Source: an uncultured Actinomycetes bacterium (GTDB taxonomy: Bacteria > Actinomycetota > Actinomycetes > Mycobacteriales > Nakamurellaceae). Taken from it: a stretch of 64,000 bases of DNA. A program made the position numbers and the translations under genes. The DNA is taken from the NCBI GenBank assembly GCA_937926105.1, contig CALANS010000158.1:62001-126000 (forward strand), given 5' to 3'. The notes beneath the pieces were generated by a model. It saw only the letters and a program-made list of their open reading frames with translations, did not search any database and was not told the DNA's origin. This document shows, piece after piece, positions 8,977 through 17,302 of the stretch; within the stretch, counting starts at the first letter, position 1; each line of letters begins with the position of its first letter.

Positions 8977-9405
8977 TCAAAAGCCCACGATCTCAACCGC
9001 TGGTCGTCGCGATGTGGGGTTGAAGGCGGGCGAATACCAGTCCACGTTCGACGTGGCAGTAACGGTTTCCCCCCGGCAGCTGTGTTCGATGAAGTAACGA
9101 TTCGCCCGCGACTTGGGCCGGCCGTAATAGAACCACTCCCAACGCACCTTCGCGGCGTGGTCGATGCGTAACTCGGTCTCGCTGACGCTGCAGTCGCGCG
9201 GCTCCCACACTTCGAGACACTCGTCATCGTCGAACTCGATGACCAGGTGTGGCGGCGTCCCCGCCGTATGCGCGGAACGGACGACGTGGATGTTGTCGAT
9301 TCGCCCACCGAAGATATCGCCGTACACGACGAGAGAGCCCCGCTTCACATTCGGCGGGCACGATGTTATCCGCTGCGCGATGCTGTCAGCTTCAGCCACG
9401 GCCAC
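8977..9405 (-). CDS. Conserved hypothetical protein, 142 aa
   Basis: I do not recognise a domain. The protein is soluble, rich in aromatic residues in its second half (VRWEWFYYGRP, NVDWYSPAF), with an acidic stretch IEFDDDECLEVWEP and a beta-rich pattern. It has normal codon usage on the minus strand, which supports real coding. GTG 9405 gives the complete frame. There is no operon partner. Confidence 0.6.
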   Translation of the reverse strand: MAVAEADSIAQRITSCPPNVKRGSLVVYGDIFGGRIDNIHVVRSAHTAGTPPHLVIEFDDDECLEVWEPRDCSVSETELRIDHAAKVRWEWFYYGRPKSRANRYFIEHSCRGETVTATSNVDWYSPAFNPTSRRPAVEIVGF

Positions 9406-9493
9406 AGCCTATGTCGGCCCGACCGGTCATGCTCTGTCAACGGCATGTGGCAAGATTCGGAGACCGGGTCGGCCGGCGCCACAGCGCGCAGGG

Positions 9494-9658
9494 CTAGATA
9501 AAGTTAACAAATCGGCATGGTTGCAACACCATATCCGTCGGGTGAGCGTCCTGCCGGTGTTGAAGGAGGCGCTCGTCGCCGACGTCTTCGACGTGGACAC
9601 CGTTCCAGGGGATCCACACGGTCCCGAGCTGGGCTTTCACGGTGCAATCGCCCCGCAT
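9494..9658 (-). CDS. Possible small hypothetical protein or gene remnant
   Basis: A 54-codon frame from ATG 9658 (MRGDCTVKAQLGTVW, then IPWNGVHVEDVGDERLL) with GC-rich third positions for most of its length, unlike random frames here. Its last ten codons turn AT-richer and no Shine-Dalgarno site is clear. The opposite strand is also open over this span, so coding is only suggested. The rest of 9406-9837 shows nothing else. Confidence 0.25.
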   Translation of the reverse strand: MRGDCTVKAQLGTVWIPWNGVHVEDVGDERLLQHRQDAHPTDMVLQPCRFVNFI

Positions 9659-9837
9659 GTTCGCGTGGACCCACGAAAGGCGTGCCCACAGTGAGCCAAG
9701 ATCATCTAGACCCCTGGACGGTTGTCGGCCGATCCGGGCCGAGGGGCTAATTCGGGCCGCGCTTGGTTGCCGCCCCAAGAGCCGGCCGACAAGCGCCTCG
9801 TCGCAGCTATGAGCGCTCTGGCAAAACCGGTAACGGG

Positions 9838-10020
9838 TTACTCGGCGCCGACCTCGGCAATCTTGCTAATGGCGGGCGGCACGGTTTTCCCCAGCTTCTT
9901 GGCTATCGTGATCTGCGCACGAGCAGAGGCAACCATCGAAGGCGTGACCTTCTGCACATAGCGACCCGTCTTGGCTGATAGCGAGCGGCTTCGCACCGAT
10001 GACGTCTTGGAGCTCGTCAT
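9838..10020 (-). CDS. Small basic protein, 60 aa, antitoxin-like
   Basis: Reads MTSSKTSSVRSRSLSAKTGR and later RAQITIAKKLGKTVPPAIS. The opening Ser/Arg-rich segment followed by SAKTGRYV is a pattern seen in many short actinobacterial orphan proteins; the C-terminal helix is amphipathic. AGGAG lies ten bases before ATG 10020 on the minus strand, which argues for translation. No toxin-like partner is adjacent, so a toxin-antitoxin role is a guess. Confidence 0.5.
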   Translation of the reverse strand: MTSSKTSSVRSRSLSAKTGRYVQKVTPSMVASARAQITIAKKLGKTVPPAISKIAEVGAE

Positions 10021-10164
10021 GGTCGGCGGTCTCCTCCCTCGCCATCATTGTCCAACATCGTTCCGCCAAAGGGTCATCACGGCTCACCTTCTGCCGTCAT
10101 CAAGACTCGGCGGACAAGGATGGCCCACCCAGCCCGGCTGCCGCCGGCTAACCCAACAAAGGCG

Positions 10165-10527
10165 CTACACCACGGCGTGCTGTCGGGTGTCCAGCACGGT
10201 GGCGAGCGCGTCCAGAGCGGCCGGGACGATCGAGTAGTAGGCCCAGACGCCTCGTTGCTCGCGGTGCAGCAGACCTGCGTCGACCAACACCCGCAGGTGG
10301 TGGGACACGGTCGGCTGGCTCAGTCCCAACGGCTCGATGAGTTCGCACACGCATGCCTCGCCGCCGTCGTGGGCGGCCACGATGCTCACCAGCCGCAGCC
10401 GTGCCGGGTCGCCGATCGCCTTGAACACCCGCGCCAGCGAGACCGCGGTCGCCGGGTCGAGCGGCTCGCGCACCAGCGGGGAGCAGCACGCCACCGATGG
10501 CACGGCAGCAAGGGTGGCGGGCTTCAT
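10165..10527 (-). CDS. arsR: ArsR-family arsenite-responsive repressor
   Basis: A 120-residue ArsR/SmtB winged-helix repressor. The recognition helix is LSQPTVSHHLRVLVDAGLL, and the metal site in the preceding helix is EACVCEL (Cys59, Cys61), the classic As(III)/Sb(III) CxC motif. A further Cys14-Cys15 pair at the N-terminus could supply extra ligands. ATG 10527 is chosen over an upstream frame because CATACT lies six bases before it, giving a leaderless start, and because arsM lies divergently 97 bases away. Release from the shared operator by As(III) would induce both directions. Confidence 0.93.
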   Translation of the reverse strand: MKPATLAAVPSVACCSPLVREPLDPATAVSLARVFKAIGDPARLRLVSIVAAHDGGEACVCELIEPLGLSQPTVSHHLRVLVDAGLLHREQRGVWAYYSIVPAALDALATVLDTRQHAVV

Positions 10528-10533
10528 GACACG

Positions 10534-10597
10534 AGTATGGCACGGGATATTGACAAGTGTCGATGTCTCGGTCCATAGTCGTGCCAATACATCGACA
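10534..10597. promoter_or_regulatory. ars divergent promoters and ArsR operator
   Basis: ATTGACA-AG-TGTCGAT (10549-10564) is an imperfect palindrome of the ArsR type. TGTCGATGT (10558-10566) is also exactly inverted at 10589-10597. The arsM promoter is TTGACA (10550-10555), 18 bases, CATAGT (10574-10579). The arsR promoter on the other strand is TCGACA (10563-10558), 18 bases, CATACT (10539-10534). Both -35 boxes lie within the operator, so one repressor can block both genes. Confidence 0.7.
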
Positions 10598-10624
10598 ACC
10601 ATCGATCCCTCGGGAGTGCCAGTC

Positions 10625-11425
10625 ATGACGACCACATCCGGCAGCGGCGAGCTTCGGGACACGGTCCGGGACCGCTACGCCGCCGCGGCACGCGCGGTCC
10701 GCGACCGCGACGCGTCCGGCTGCTGCGCACCGGCAGACACGGCACAGAACAGTTGTTGTGGCCCGGCGGTCCCCGAACAGGACATCTTCGGCGCCAGCCT
10801 CTACACGCCCGGCGACACCGACGGACTGCCGGAGGAGGCGGTGCTGGCCAGCCTGGGCTGCGGCAACCCGCTCGCGGTCGCCGACCTGTCCGAGGGCGAG
10901 CGCGTGCTGGACCTGGGGTCCGGCGGCGGCATCGACGTGTTGCTCTCGGCCCGCCGGGTCGGCCCGACTGGCCGCGCCTACGGGCTGGACATGACCGACG
11001 AGATGCTGGAGTTGGCCCGGGCCAACGCCGCCACGGCCGGCGCGACCAACGTGGAGTTCCTCAAGGGGCACATCGAGCAGATCCCGCTGCCCGACGCAGT
11101 GGTGGACGTGGTGATCTCCAACTGCGTGATCAACCTGTCCACCGACAAGCCGGCCGTGCTGGCCGAGATGTTCCGGGTGCTGGTCCCGGGCGGGCGGATC
11201 GGCATCTCCGATGTGGTCGCCGAGGACGACCTGACCCCGGCCGACCGGGCCGAGCGCGGCTCCTACGTCGGCTGCATCGCCGGGGCACTGTCTCGCACCG
11301 AGTACCTCGATGGGCTGTCCGCCGCCGGGTTCACCGACCCGCAGGTGATCTTCACCCACGAGACGGCGCCCGGCATGCATGCCGCGATCGTGCAAGCCGT
11401 CAAGCCCGTCGGCGACCACCGCTGA
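10625..11425 (+). CDS. arsM: Arsenite S-adenosylmethionine methyltransferase
   Basis: A 266-residue ArsM that methylates As(III) with SAM. The SAM loop is VLDLGSGGGID (about 94-104) after the hallmark SLGCGNP (Cys79). The catalytic cysteines expected for As(III) binding are Cys79, Cys167 (ISNCVINLS) and Cys217 (YVGCIAGAL). Two extra Cys pairs occur near the N-terminus (SGCCAP, NSCCGP). GGGAG precedes ATG 10625. It is the first gene of an arsM-acr3-arsC operon (44 bases to acr3), so methylation and efflux are co-induced. Confidence 0.93.
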   Translation: MTTTSGSGELRDTVRDRYAAAARAVRDRDASGCCAPADTAQNSCCGPAVPEQDIFGASLYTPGDTDGLPEEAVLASLGCGNPLAVADLSEGERVLDLGSGGGIDVLLSARRVGPTGRAYGLDMTDEMLELARANAATAGATNVEFLKGHIEQIPLPDAVVDVVISNCVINLSTDKPAVLAEMFRVLVPGGRIGISDVVAEDDLTPADRAERGSYVGCIAGALSRTEYLDGLSAAGFTDPQVIFTHETAPGMHAAIVQAVKPVGDHR

Positions 11426-11468
11426 CCCCGGCACACACAGCACTGGCAGCATCGGGAGTACGAGGGTC

Positions 11469-12563
11469 ATGACGACCACCGCCGGGCCGGATCGGGTGCG
11501 GGGCAGGCTGTCCGGCCTGGACCGGTTGCTGCCGGTGTGGATCATCGCCGCGATGGCCGCGGGGCTGCTGCTCGGCCGGCTGGTGCCCGCCCTGCCGACG
11601 GCGCTGGACGCGGTGCGGGCCGGGTCGGTGTCCATCCCGATCGCGCTCGGGCTGCTGGTGATGATGTATCCGGTGCTGGCCAAGGTCCGCTACACCCAGA
11701 CCCGACGGGTCACCGCCGACCACCGGCTGATGGTCTCGTCCCTGCTGCTCAATTGGCTGCTCGGCCCAGCTTTGATGTTCGCCCTGGCCTGGTTGATGCT
11801 GCCCGACCTGCCGGAATACCGCACCGGTCTGATCATCGTCGGGCTGGCCCGATGCATCGCGATGGTGCTGATCTGGAACGACCTGGCAGGCGGCGACCGG
11901 GAAGCTGCCGCGGTCCTGGTCGCGCTCAACGCGGTCTTCCAGGTGATCGCGTTCGGGGCGCTGGGCTGGTTCTACCTGCAGGTGCTGCCCGGCTGGTTGG
12001 GCCTTTCCACCACCAGCGCCGCGTTCTCCCTCGGCGCGATCACGGTGAGCGTGCTGGTGTTCCTCGGCATCCCGCTGCTCGCCGGGGCGCTCACCCGCGC
12101 CGCCGCGGAACGGACCCGCGGCCGCGCCTGGTACGAGACGGCGTTCCTGCCCAGGATCGGGCCGCTGGCCCTGTGGGGCCTGCTGTTCACCGTGATCGTC
12201 CTGTTCGCCCTGCAGGGCGAGCAGATCACCACCCGGCCGTGGGACGTCGCCCGCATCGCCCTGCCCCTGCTCGGCTACTTCGCCCTCACCTTCGGCGCCT
12301 CCCTGGCGCTGGGCCACCGACTGCGGCTCGGCTACCGCAAGTCCACCACGCTGGCGTTCACCGCCGCCGGCAACAACTTCGAACTGGCTATCGCCGTGAC
12401 CATCGGCACCTTCGGCGTCACCTCGGGCCAGGCCCTGGCCGGCGTCGTCGGCCCGCTCATCGAGGTGCCGGCGCTGGTGGCCCTGGTCTACTTGGCGCTG
12501 TGGGCCCGCCGGTTCTTCCCGCCCGAAACCACCACCAGACATCCGGAAGGAACACCGCGGTGA
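11469..12563 (+). CDS. acr3: ACR3-family arsenite efflux transporter
   Basis: A 364-residue inner-membrane protein with ten hydrophobic segments, extruding As(OH)3. Family signatures are LARCIAMVLIWNDLAGG with the essential TM4 cysteine, and FTAAGNNFELAIAVTIG in TM9. The charged opening segment RLSGLDRLLPVWIIAAM is normal for ACR3. ATG 11469 follows a GGAGTACGAGG-type site. It overlaps arsC in a GTGA junction. Confidence 0.94.
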   Translation: MTTTAGPDRVRGRLSGLDRLLPVWIIAAMAAGLLLGRLVPALPTALDAVRAGSVSIPIALGLLVMMYPVLAKVRYTQTRRVTADHRLMVSSLLLNWLLGPALMFALAWLMLPDLPEYRTGLIIVGLARCIAMVLIWNDLAGGDREAAAVLVALNAVFQVIAFGALGWFYLQVLPGWLGLSTTSAAFSLGAITVSVLVFLGIPLLAGALTRAAAERTRGRAWYETAFLPRIGPLALWGLLFTVIVLFALQGEQITTRPWDVARIALPLLGYFALTFGASLALGHRLRLGYRKSTTLAFTAAGNNFELAIAVTIGTFGVTSGQALAGVVGPLIEVPALVALVYLALWARRFFPPETTTRHPEGTPR

Positions 12564-13003
12564 ACCCGATCAACCGACCGCACCGGCCGCTCATAACGAG
12601 TGCCCCCACCGTGCTGTTCGTGTGCGTACACAACGCCGGCCGATCCCAGATGGCGGCGGGGTTCCTCACCACCCTGTCCCACGGATCCATCCAGGCACGC
12701 TCGGCGGGATCCCTGCCCGCCGAGCAGCTCAACCCGGTCGCCGTCGCCGCCATGGCCGAGATCGGCATCGACATCGCCGCCCAAACGCCGAAGGCGCTCA
12801 CACCGGACCAGGTCCAACACTCCGACGTCGTGATCACCATGGGCTGCGGTGATACCTGTCCGGTCTTCCCCGGCACGCGCTACGAGGACTGGGATCTGCC
12901 CGACCCCGCCGGCCTCGGCCTGCCCGCCGTCCGGGCCATCCGCGACCAGATCCGCGCCCGCGTCCAGACACTGATCGCCCACATGCTGCCCGAACCGGCA
13001 TGA
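12560..13003 (+). CDS. arsC: Arsenate reductase, low-molecular-weight phosphatase type
   Basis: A 147-residue ArsC that reduces As(V) to As(III) for export by the upstream transporter. The P-loop is CVHNAGRS (Cys22 to Arg28), and the redox pair lies in TMGCGDTCPVFPG (Cys96, Cys100), spaced as in actinobacterial ArsC. The acid loop YEDWDLPDP carries the general acid. GTG 12560 shares bases with the acr3 stop and follows AAGGAA. The electron donor (thioredoxin or mycothiol) cannot be read from sequence. Confidence 0.94.
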   Translation: MNPINRPHRPLITSAPTVLFVCVHNAGRSQMAAGFLTTLSHGSIQARSAGSLPAEQLNPVAVAAMAEIGIDIAAQTPKALTPDQVQHSDVVITMGCGDTCPVFPGTRYEDWDLPDPAGLGLPAVRAIRDQIRARVQTLIAHMLPEPA

Positions 13004-13110
13004 CCGCAAAAGCGCACCGTCCGAACCGGTCCAATACGGTCCCATTCGAAACCGGCCACGCCCCAGGAAAGCCATGGCGCCACGTCACCCGGACCAGTGG
13101 GGTGACAGCG

Positions 13111-13671
13111 TCATCGCACGTCGGGCTGCCCCAACGTGAGCTGCGCCCGGTGGTGACGGTAGTGCATAACCGGATAGCCATACACGTCCCGCAACGTCAT
13201 GAACGAGGTGAAGTACGGATCCCAGCGGCCCGGGAAGGGCATCCCGCGCACCCATGCCTGCTCCGGCTCACGCCCAAGTGAGGCGATCAGGGCAGCAACG
13301 GTGCGGTCGCACAGCCGGCCCATCCGGGCGGCGTTGAACACCATCGCCCCACCGCACGAACCCAGGAAATTCACCACATGAAACGGCCCCGCGCAGGCAT
13401 CCAGCAGCCGCGCGAAGCTCCGGCCGACGGGAGCCGGCAGCCGGCCCACCAGCCGCACCAGCGGCAACAACCGCCGCACCACCAGGAATCCGAAGACCAT
13501 ATGGAATAGCAGCTGCTCGTTGGTCCATCGAGTCCCGCTGCTGGACGCGCGCAGCCCGTCCGTGCTTGCCCCAGCCAGCAACGCATGCAAATCCTGGCAG
13601 CACCCCGCCAACTGCCCCGCGACCGACGCCCGCGCGCCGTCCGCGCCGCCCGCACCCGATGTTGGCACCAT
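13111..13671 (-). CDS. DinB-superfamily protein
   Basis: A 186-residue four-helix DinB/YfiT-type protein. Candidate metal histidines are in LLFHMVFGF (first helix pair) and HYRHHRAQL near the C-terminus, the position expected in this fold. WTNEQLLFHMVFGF and DVYGYPVMHYRHHRAQLTLG are typical of an actinobacterial subgroup often annotated as thiol (mycothiol)-dependent. The gene is convergent with arsC and unlinked to its other neighbour. Enzymatic activity is unknown. Confidence 0.75.
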   Translation of the reverse strand: MVPTSGAGGADGARASVAGQLAGCCQDLHALLAGASTDGLRASSSGTRWTNEQLLFHMVFGFLVVRRLLPLVRLVGRLPAPVGRSFARLLDACAGPFHVVNFLGSCGGAMVFNAARMGRLCDRTVAALIASLGREPEQAWVRGMPFPGRWDPYFTSFMTLRDVYGYPVMHYRHHRAQLTLGQPDVR

Positions 13672-13876
13672 GACTCATTCTCGCAGGGGCACTGACCCAG
13701 CCATCAGCCCACCGACGCCGAATGAACTCCGCCCTGGATATTGCGGGACGACCTCACCAGCACCGAACCACGCGCCGGACACGCAGCAGCTACTCCTTCG
13801 GAATCCGACTGTCGCGCGGCACACCACACGTGGACCCAGACAGATGGACGCGGCTTCATCGGCAGACTGGGCCCAG

Positions 13877-14743
13877 TCAGCCCTTGACCGAGCCTGCAGT
13901 CAGCCCGCCGACCAAGTTGCGTTGCATCAAGGCGAAGAACAGCACGGCGGGTACCGCGAACAGCGTGGCTGCCGACATGAGTTCGGGCCACTTCACGGTG
14001 TACTCCGTGGTAAAACTGGTCAGACCGACCGAGAGTACCCATCGATCCTGACTCACGATCAGTGACCTCGCGAAGAAGAAGTCGTTCCAGGCCAGCAGGA
14101 ACGAGAACACCACCACGACCATGACGCCGGGCCGCAGCAGCGGCAGCGCGATGCGCACGTACGCTCCCAACCGGGAGCAGCCGTCGACCATGGCCTGCTG
14201 CTCCAGGTCGGGGGGCAGGGACTCGACGAACCCCTTCATCAGCCAGATCGACAGCGGCAGGGCGAAGGCGGTGTTCGCCACCACCAGGCTGGTCAGGCTG
14301 TTGAGCATCGCGAGGTTCTTCATCACGATGAACAGCGGCACCACCAGCAGCGTCGCGGGCAGCATCTGGGTGAACAGGATGGCGATCCCGTACAGCGTCG
14401 ATACCCGCGACCGGAACCGGGCCAGCGCGTAGCCCGCGTTCAGCGAGATGACGGAGCAGATCACCGCGGTGGACACGGCGACGATGCTGCTGTTGCCGAA
14501 CCACTGCAACACCGGTTTGGTCCGCATCACCGTGACGATGGGATCGACGGTCAGGCTCCTGGGTATCAGCGACGGAGCGCTGAACCGGCCGCCGGACTGC
14601 AGGCTGGAGATCACCATCCAGTACACCGGGAAGATGACCACGGCGATGATGCCGAAGGTGATCACCGTGAGCGCGGCGCGACCCACAACGCTTCGCCTCT
14701 TCGGCCGCCCAGTCATCCGCGCCACCTCCTGCCCGCCCGTCAC
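13877..14743 (-). CDS. Sugar ABC transporter permease, MalG type
   Basis: A 288-residue inner-membrane subunit of a carbohydrate uptake (CUT1) importer with six membrane segments. The EAA loop contacting the ATPase reads EQQAMVDGCSRLGAYVRIALPLLRPG-like, slightly diverged at EQQAMVDG. The start overlaps the MalF-type gene by four bases. No ATPase gene is nearby, so a shared MsiK-type ATPase is probably used, as is usual in actinomycetes. A GACTGGGCCCAGTC palindrome sits on the stop codon. The 205 bases downstream hold no gene. Confidence 0.92.
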   Translation of the reverse strand: MTGGQEVARMTGRPKRRSVVGRAALTVITFGIIAVVIFPVYWMVISSLQSGGRFSAPSLIPRSLTVDPIVTVMRTKPVLQWFGNSSIVAVSTAVICSVISLNAGYALARFRSRVSTLYGIAILFTQMLPATLLVVPLFIVMKNLAMLNSLTSLVVANTAFALPLSIWLMKGFVESLPPDLEQQAMVDGCSRLGAYVRIALPLLRPGVMVVVVFSFLLAWNDFFFARSLIVSQDRWVLSVGLTSFTTEYTVKWPELMSAATLFAVPAVLFFALMQRNLVGGLTAGSVKG

Positions 14744-15684
14744 GCGTCACCTCCGCGATTGACCCGCACCAGGTAGAACACCGTTCCCACGCCCAGAATC
14801 GCCATGATCGCGATCCCGATAGTGGAGGCATAGCCGAGCGAATAGTTCCCGAACGCCTCGACATAGGTCCACACCGGCAGGGTCATGGTGGCGCCGGCCG
14901 GGCCGCCGCCCGTCATCGTGTAGATCAGCGTCGTGCGGCGGAACGTGTCCAGGGTCAGCAGCACGAACACCACCACGTTCACGAAGCGCAGCATCGGGAA
15001 CGTGATGTGCATGAACCGCCGGATACTGCCGGCGCCGTCGATCGACGCCGATTCCACCACCTCGGTGGGTATGGTCTGCAGCCCAGCGAGCAGGATCAAG
15101 GTCGCCAGCGGGTATTCCAGCCAGGTCGTCACACCGATGACAATCAGGAAGGCGTAGTCCGGGTCGCTCAGGAACGCGATGGGCTTGGCGATGATGTGCA
15201 ACTGCATCAACAGGTGGTTCACGATGCCGAACTGGGCATCGAAGATCCACTTGAAGATCATCACGGCGACGACTTCGGGGATCGCCCACGGGATGATGAT
15301 CAAGATGCGCGCGAGCCAGCGGAACCGGAACTTCCGATTGAGCAGCAACGCGGTGACCATGCCGAAGACGTAGGCGCATGCCACGGTGGCCACCGTGTAG
15401 ATCACGGTGATCCGGAAGGAGCGCCAGAAGTCCTTGTCGCCGAGCAATTCCCCGTAGTTGCCCAGCCCGACGAACGTTCCGCCCGAGGGCCGCAGCAGGT
15501 TCACGTCGAACAGGCTCAGCTGCACGCTGCGTCCCAGGGGCAGCGCGATGAACGTGAGAAGTATGACGGCGGCCGGGATCAGGAACAGCGCCTGGATGGT
15601 GCCGATCCCCTGCCGCGTCACGCTCCGGGATCGCCCGGTTCCGGACGGGCGACGTGATCGTTCCATCGGAGGTGCTATGCCCAC
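14740..15684 (-). CDS. Sugar ABC transporter permease, MalF type
   Basis: A 314-residue membrane partner of the MalG-type protein. The EAA motif is ESASIDGAGSIRRFMHITFP, with DGAGSIRRF in the canonical place. GTG 15684 is preferred to the internal ATG at 15666 because AAAGGGA lies seven to eight bases before it. The cytoplasmic N-terminus is Arg-rich. It follows the binding-protein gene after 140 bases that contain a hairpin. Confidence 0.9.
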   Translation of the reverse strand: MGIAPPMERSRRPSGTGRSRSVTRQGIGTIQALFLIPAAVILLTFIALPLGRSVQLSLFDVNLLRPSGGTFVGLGNYGELLGDKDFWRSFRITVIYTVATVACAYVFGMVTALLLNRKFRFRWLARILIIIPWAIPEVVAVMIFKWIFDAQFGIVNHLLMQLHIIAKPIAFLSDPDYAFLIVIGVTTWLEYPLATLILLAGLQTIPTEVVESASIDGAGSIRRFMHITFPMLRFVNVVVFVLLTLDTFRRTTLIYTMTGGGPAGATMTLPVWTYVEAFGNYSLGYASTIGIAIMAILGVGTVFYLVRVNRGGDA

Positions 15685-15765
15685 GGTGTCATCCCTTTCG
15701 TTCTCGCGCGGCGTCGCCAGCCGTGCCGTCCATGGCCGCGCGCCACGAGTGCCGGCCGACCGAGC

Positions 15766-15809
15766 GGTGGGGGCGGCGGGTCGGGCGCACGCCCCGTGCC
15801 ACCCCCACC
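15766..15809 (-). terminator. Intercistronic hairpin between binding protein and permease genes
   Basis: GGTGGGGG (15766-15773) pairs exactly with CCCCCACC (15802-15809) around a GC-rich 28-base interior. With no U-tract it is more likely an mRNA-stabilising or partial-termination structure that lets the binding protein be made in excess. Confidence 0.4.
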
Positions 15810-15825
15810 ATTCGGTCCATCGGTG

Positions 15826-17121
15826 TTACGACCCGAACTTGGCCGTCAGGTTGGCCTGCGCCTCGTCGAGCGCATCCCGCACCGACGCGCTGCCGGCGAA
15901 CACCTTCGCCAGCGAGTCGACCGCGATCTGTTGGAATTCCGCGGCTCGAACGGCATATCCCGGCGGTGCGTACCCGAGGCCACCCGGGTACTTCGCCGCG
16001 ATGTCGGCCATCTCACCGACCCACGGGTTCTTCTCCAGGAACTCCTTGCTGGGCTGCACCGTGGTGCCCGGAATCTGCAGCAGGTTCTCCAGCCAGGAGC
16101 GCTGCGCGTCCGGCTCGAGATTAATCTTCAGCAGATCGCAGGCGTCCTGGAAGTGCGCAGAATCCTTCGGGATGGCCCAGAACGCGCCACCGGTGATGGC
16201 GACGTGAGTGGGCGTCGGCGACGGTGCGAAGCCGATTTTCGGGAACAGCTCGGGGTTGTCCGACTGTACCTGGGTCATCGCCCACGGGCCCTCGATCATG
16301 AACGCCGCGCCGCCCTGCGCGAACAGGGTCAGCACGTCGCTCTCGTTCATCCCCTTCGGGGTGAGATCCTCGTCGTAGAACTTCTTCAGGGTCTGGATGG
16401 CCTCGACGTTCTTGTCCGCGTTCGCGGTGATCGTGCCGTCGCTGCTCGACCAGTCGCTGCCGTAACCCAGGATCCACTTCATGGACTCGATGTAGGTCTG
16501 CAGCGCGTCGGAGGTGTCGGTCGGGACCGCATATCCGAACTTGCCGGTGGCCTGCTTGATCTTGCGTGACGCGTCCAGCAGCTCGTCCGGAGTGCTCGGG
16601 ATCGAGGTCACGCCCGCCGCGTCCATCAACTCCTTGTTGTACACCAGCGCCTGCGGCGACATGGTCAGTGGAACGCCGTAGGTCTTGCCGTCGCGCTGCA
16701 CCGCCGAGACGGTCGGAAGCACTCGCTTCATGACGTCGGTTCCCTCGAAGCACGAGTCGAGGGGAGCCAACAGATCGTTCTCGATCAGGTTCGGCATCTG
16801 GTTGGTGAACGCCGTCATCAGATCCGGTGCCTGCCCGGCCGAAAGCTGTGTGCTGACCTGGTTCTCGTAGTCCGCCACACCGATCTGGGTGGTCTGTACG
16901 GTCACCGTGGAGTGGTCGGATTCGAACGCGGCCACCCGGTCTTTCAGCCACTTGCCGACGTCGCCCTCCTCCCACATCCAGGACGGATAGTGGAAGGTGT
17001 ACGGCTTGGCGCCCGCGGACGAACCCGGAGAGTCACTGCCGGACGACGACGAACACGCGGATGTCACTGCCAGTCCGGCCACCGCGAACATCGCTAGGGC
17101 CTTGGTCGATCGAGATAACAC
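15826..17121 (-). CDS. Sugar-binding lipoprotein of the ABC importer
   Basis: A 431-residue extracellular solute-binding protein, family 1. GTG 17121 (VLSRSTKALAMF) follows GGAGG and gives a normal signal peptide ending in the lipobox VTSAC at about residue 22; the Ser-rich linker after it is typical of anchored binding proteins. Core motifs include APDLMTAF, YGVPLTMSPQALVYNK and AAFMIEGPWA. Its genetic partners (muramidase-like and GHL10 proteins) suggest an oligosaccharide or muropeptide-derived ligand, but binding-site residues cannot be used to name it. Confidence 0.9.
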   Translation of the reverse strand: MLSRSTKALAMFAVAGLAVTSACSSSSGSDSPGSSAGAKPYTFHYPSWMWEEGDVGKWLKDRVAAFESDHSTVTVQTTQIGVADYENQVSTQLSAGQAPDLMTAFTNQMPNLIENDLLAPLDSCFEGTDVMKRVLPTVSAVQRDGKTYGVPLTMSPQALVYNKELMDAAGVTSIPSTPDELLDASRKIKQATGKFGYAVPTDTSDALQTYIESMKWILGYGSDWSSSDGTITANADKNVEAIQTLKKFYDEDLTPKGMNESDVLTLFAQGGAAFMIEGPWAMTQVQSDNPELFPKIGFAPSPTPTHVAITGGAFWAIPKDSAHFQDACDLLKINLEPDAQRSWLENLLQIPGTTVQPSKEFLEKNPWVGEMADIAAKYPGGLGYAPPGYAVRAAEFQQIAVDSLAKVFAGSASVRDALDEAQANLTAKFGS

Positions 17122-17302
17122 CACTTCCTCCTCTGCTGGAGCTGCTGTTCCATCACGTCTGCGGGCGGTCTCACCGGCCCGCAGAGTGGTACCTGTTCCC
17201 ACGCCTGCATCTCAAACCCCGCGCCGCGATGCGCCTGCTGTGCACCCGTCCTGTGTGTCCTCCCTTCTCACCGATCACCGCGCGTCGACCCGCGTCGACC
17301 CG

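Noticed and set aside
10148..11683. Long minus-strand frame opposite arsM
   Set aside because: Shadow of high-GC coding on the other strand; Arg/Gly/His-rich composition and no domain.
13865..13878. GACTGGGCCCAGTC palindrome as a terminator
   Set aside because: No loop, and it overlaps the stop codon of the MalG-type gene.
17281..17301. Ten-base GCGTCGACCC direct repeat
   Set aside because: Only two units in GC-rich spacer DNA; no associated feature.
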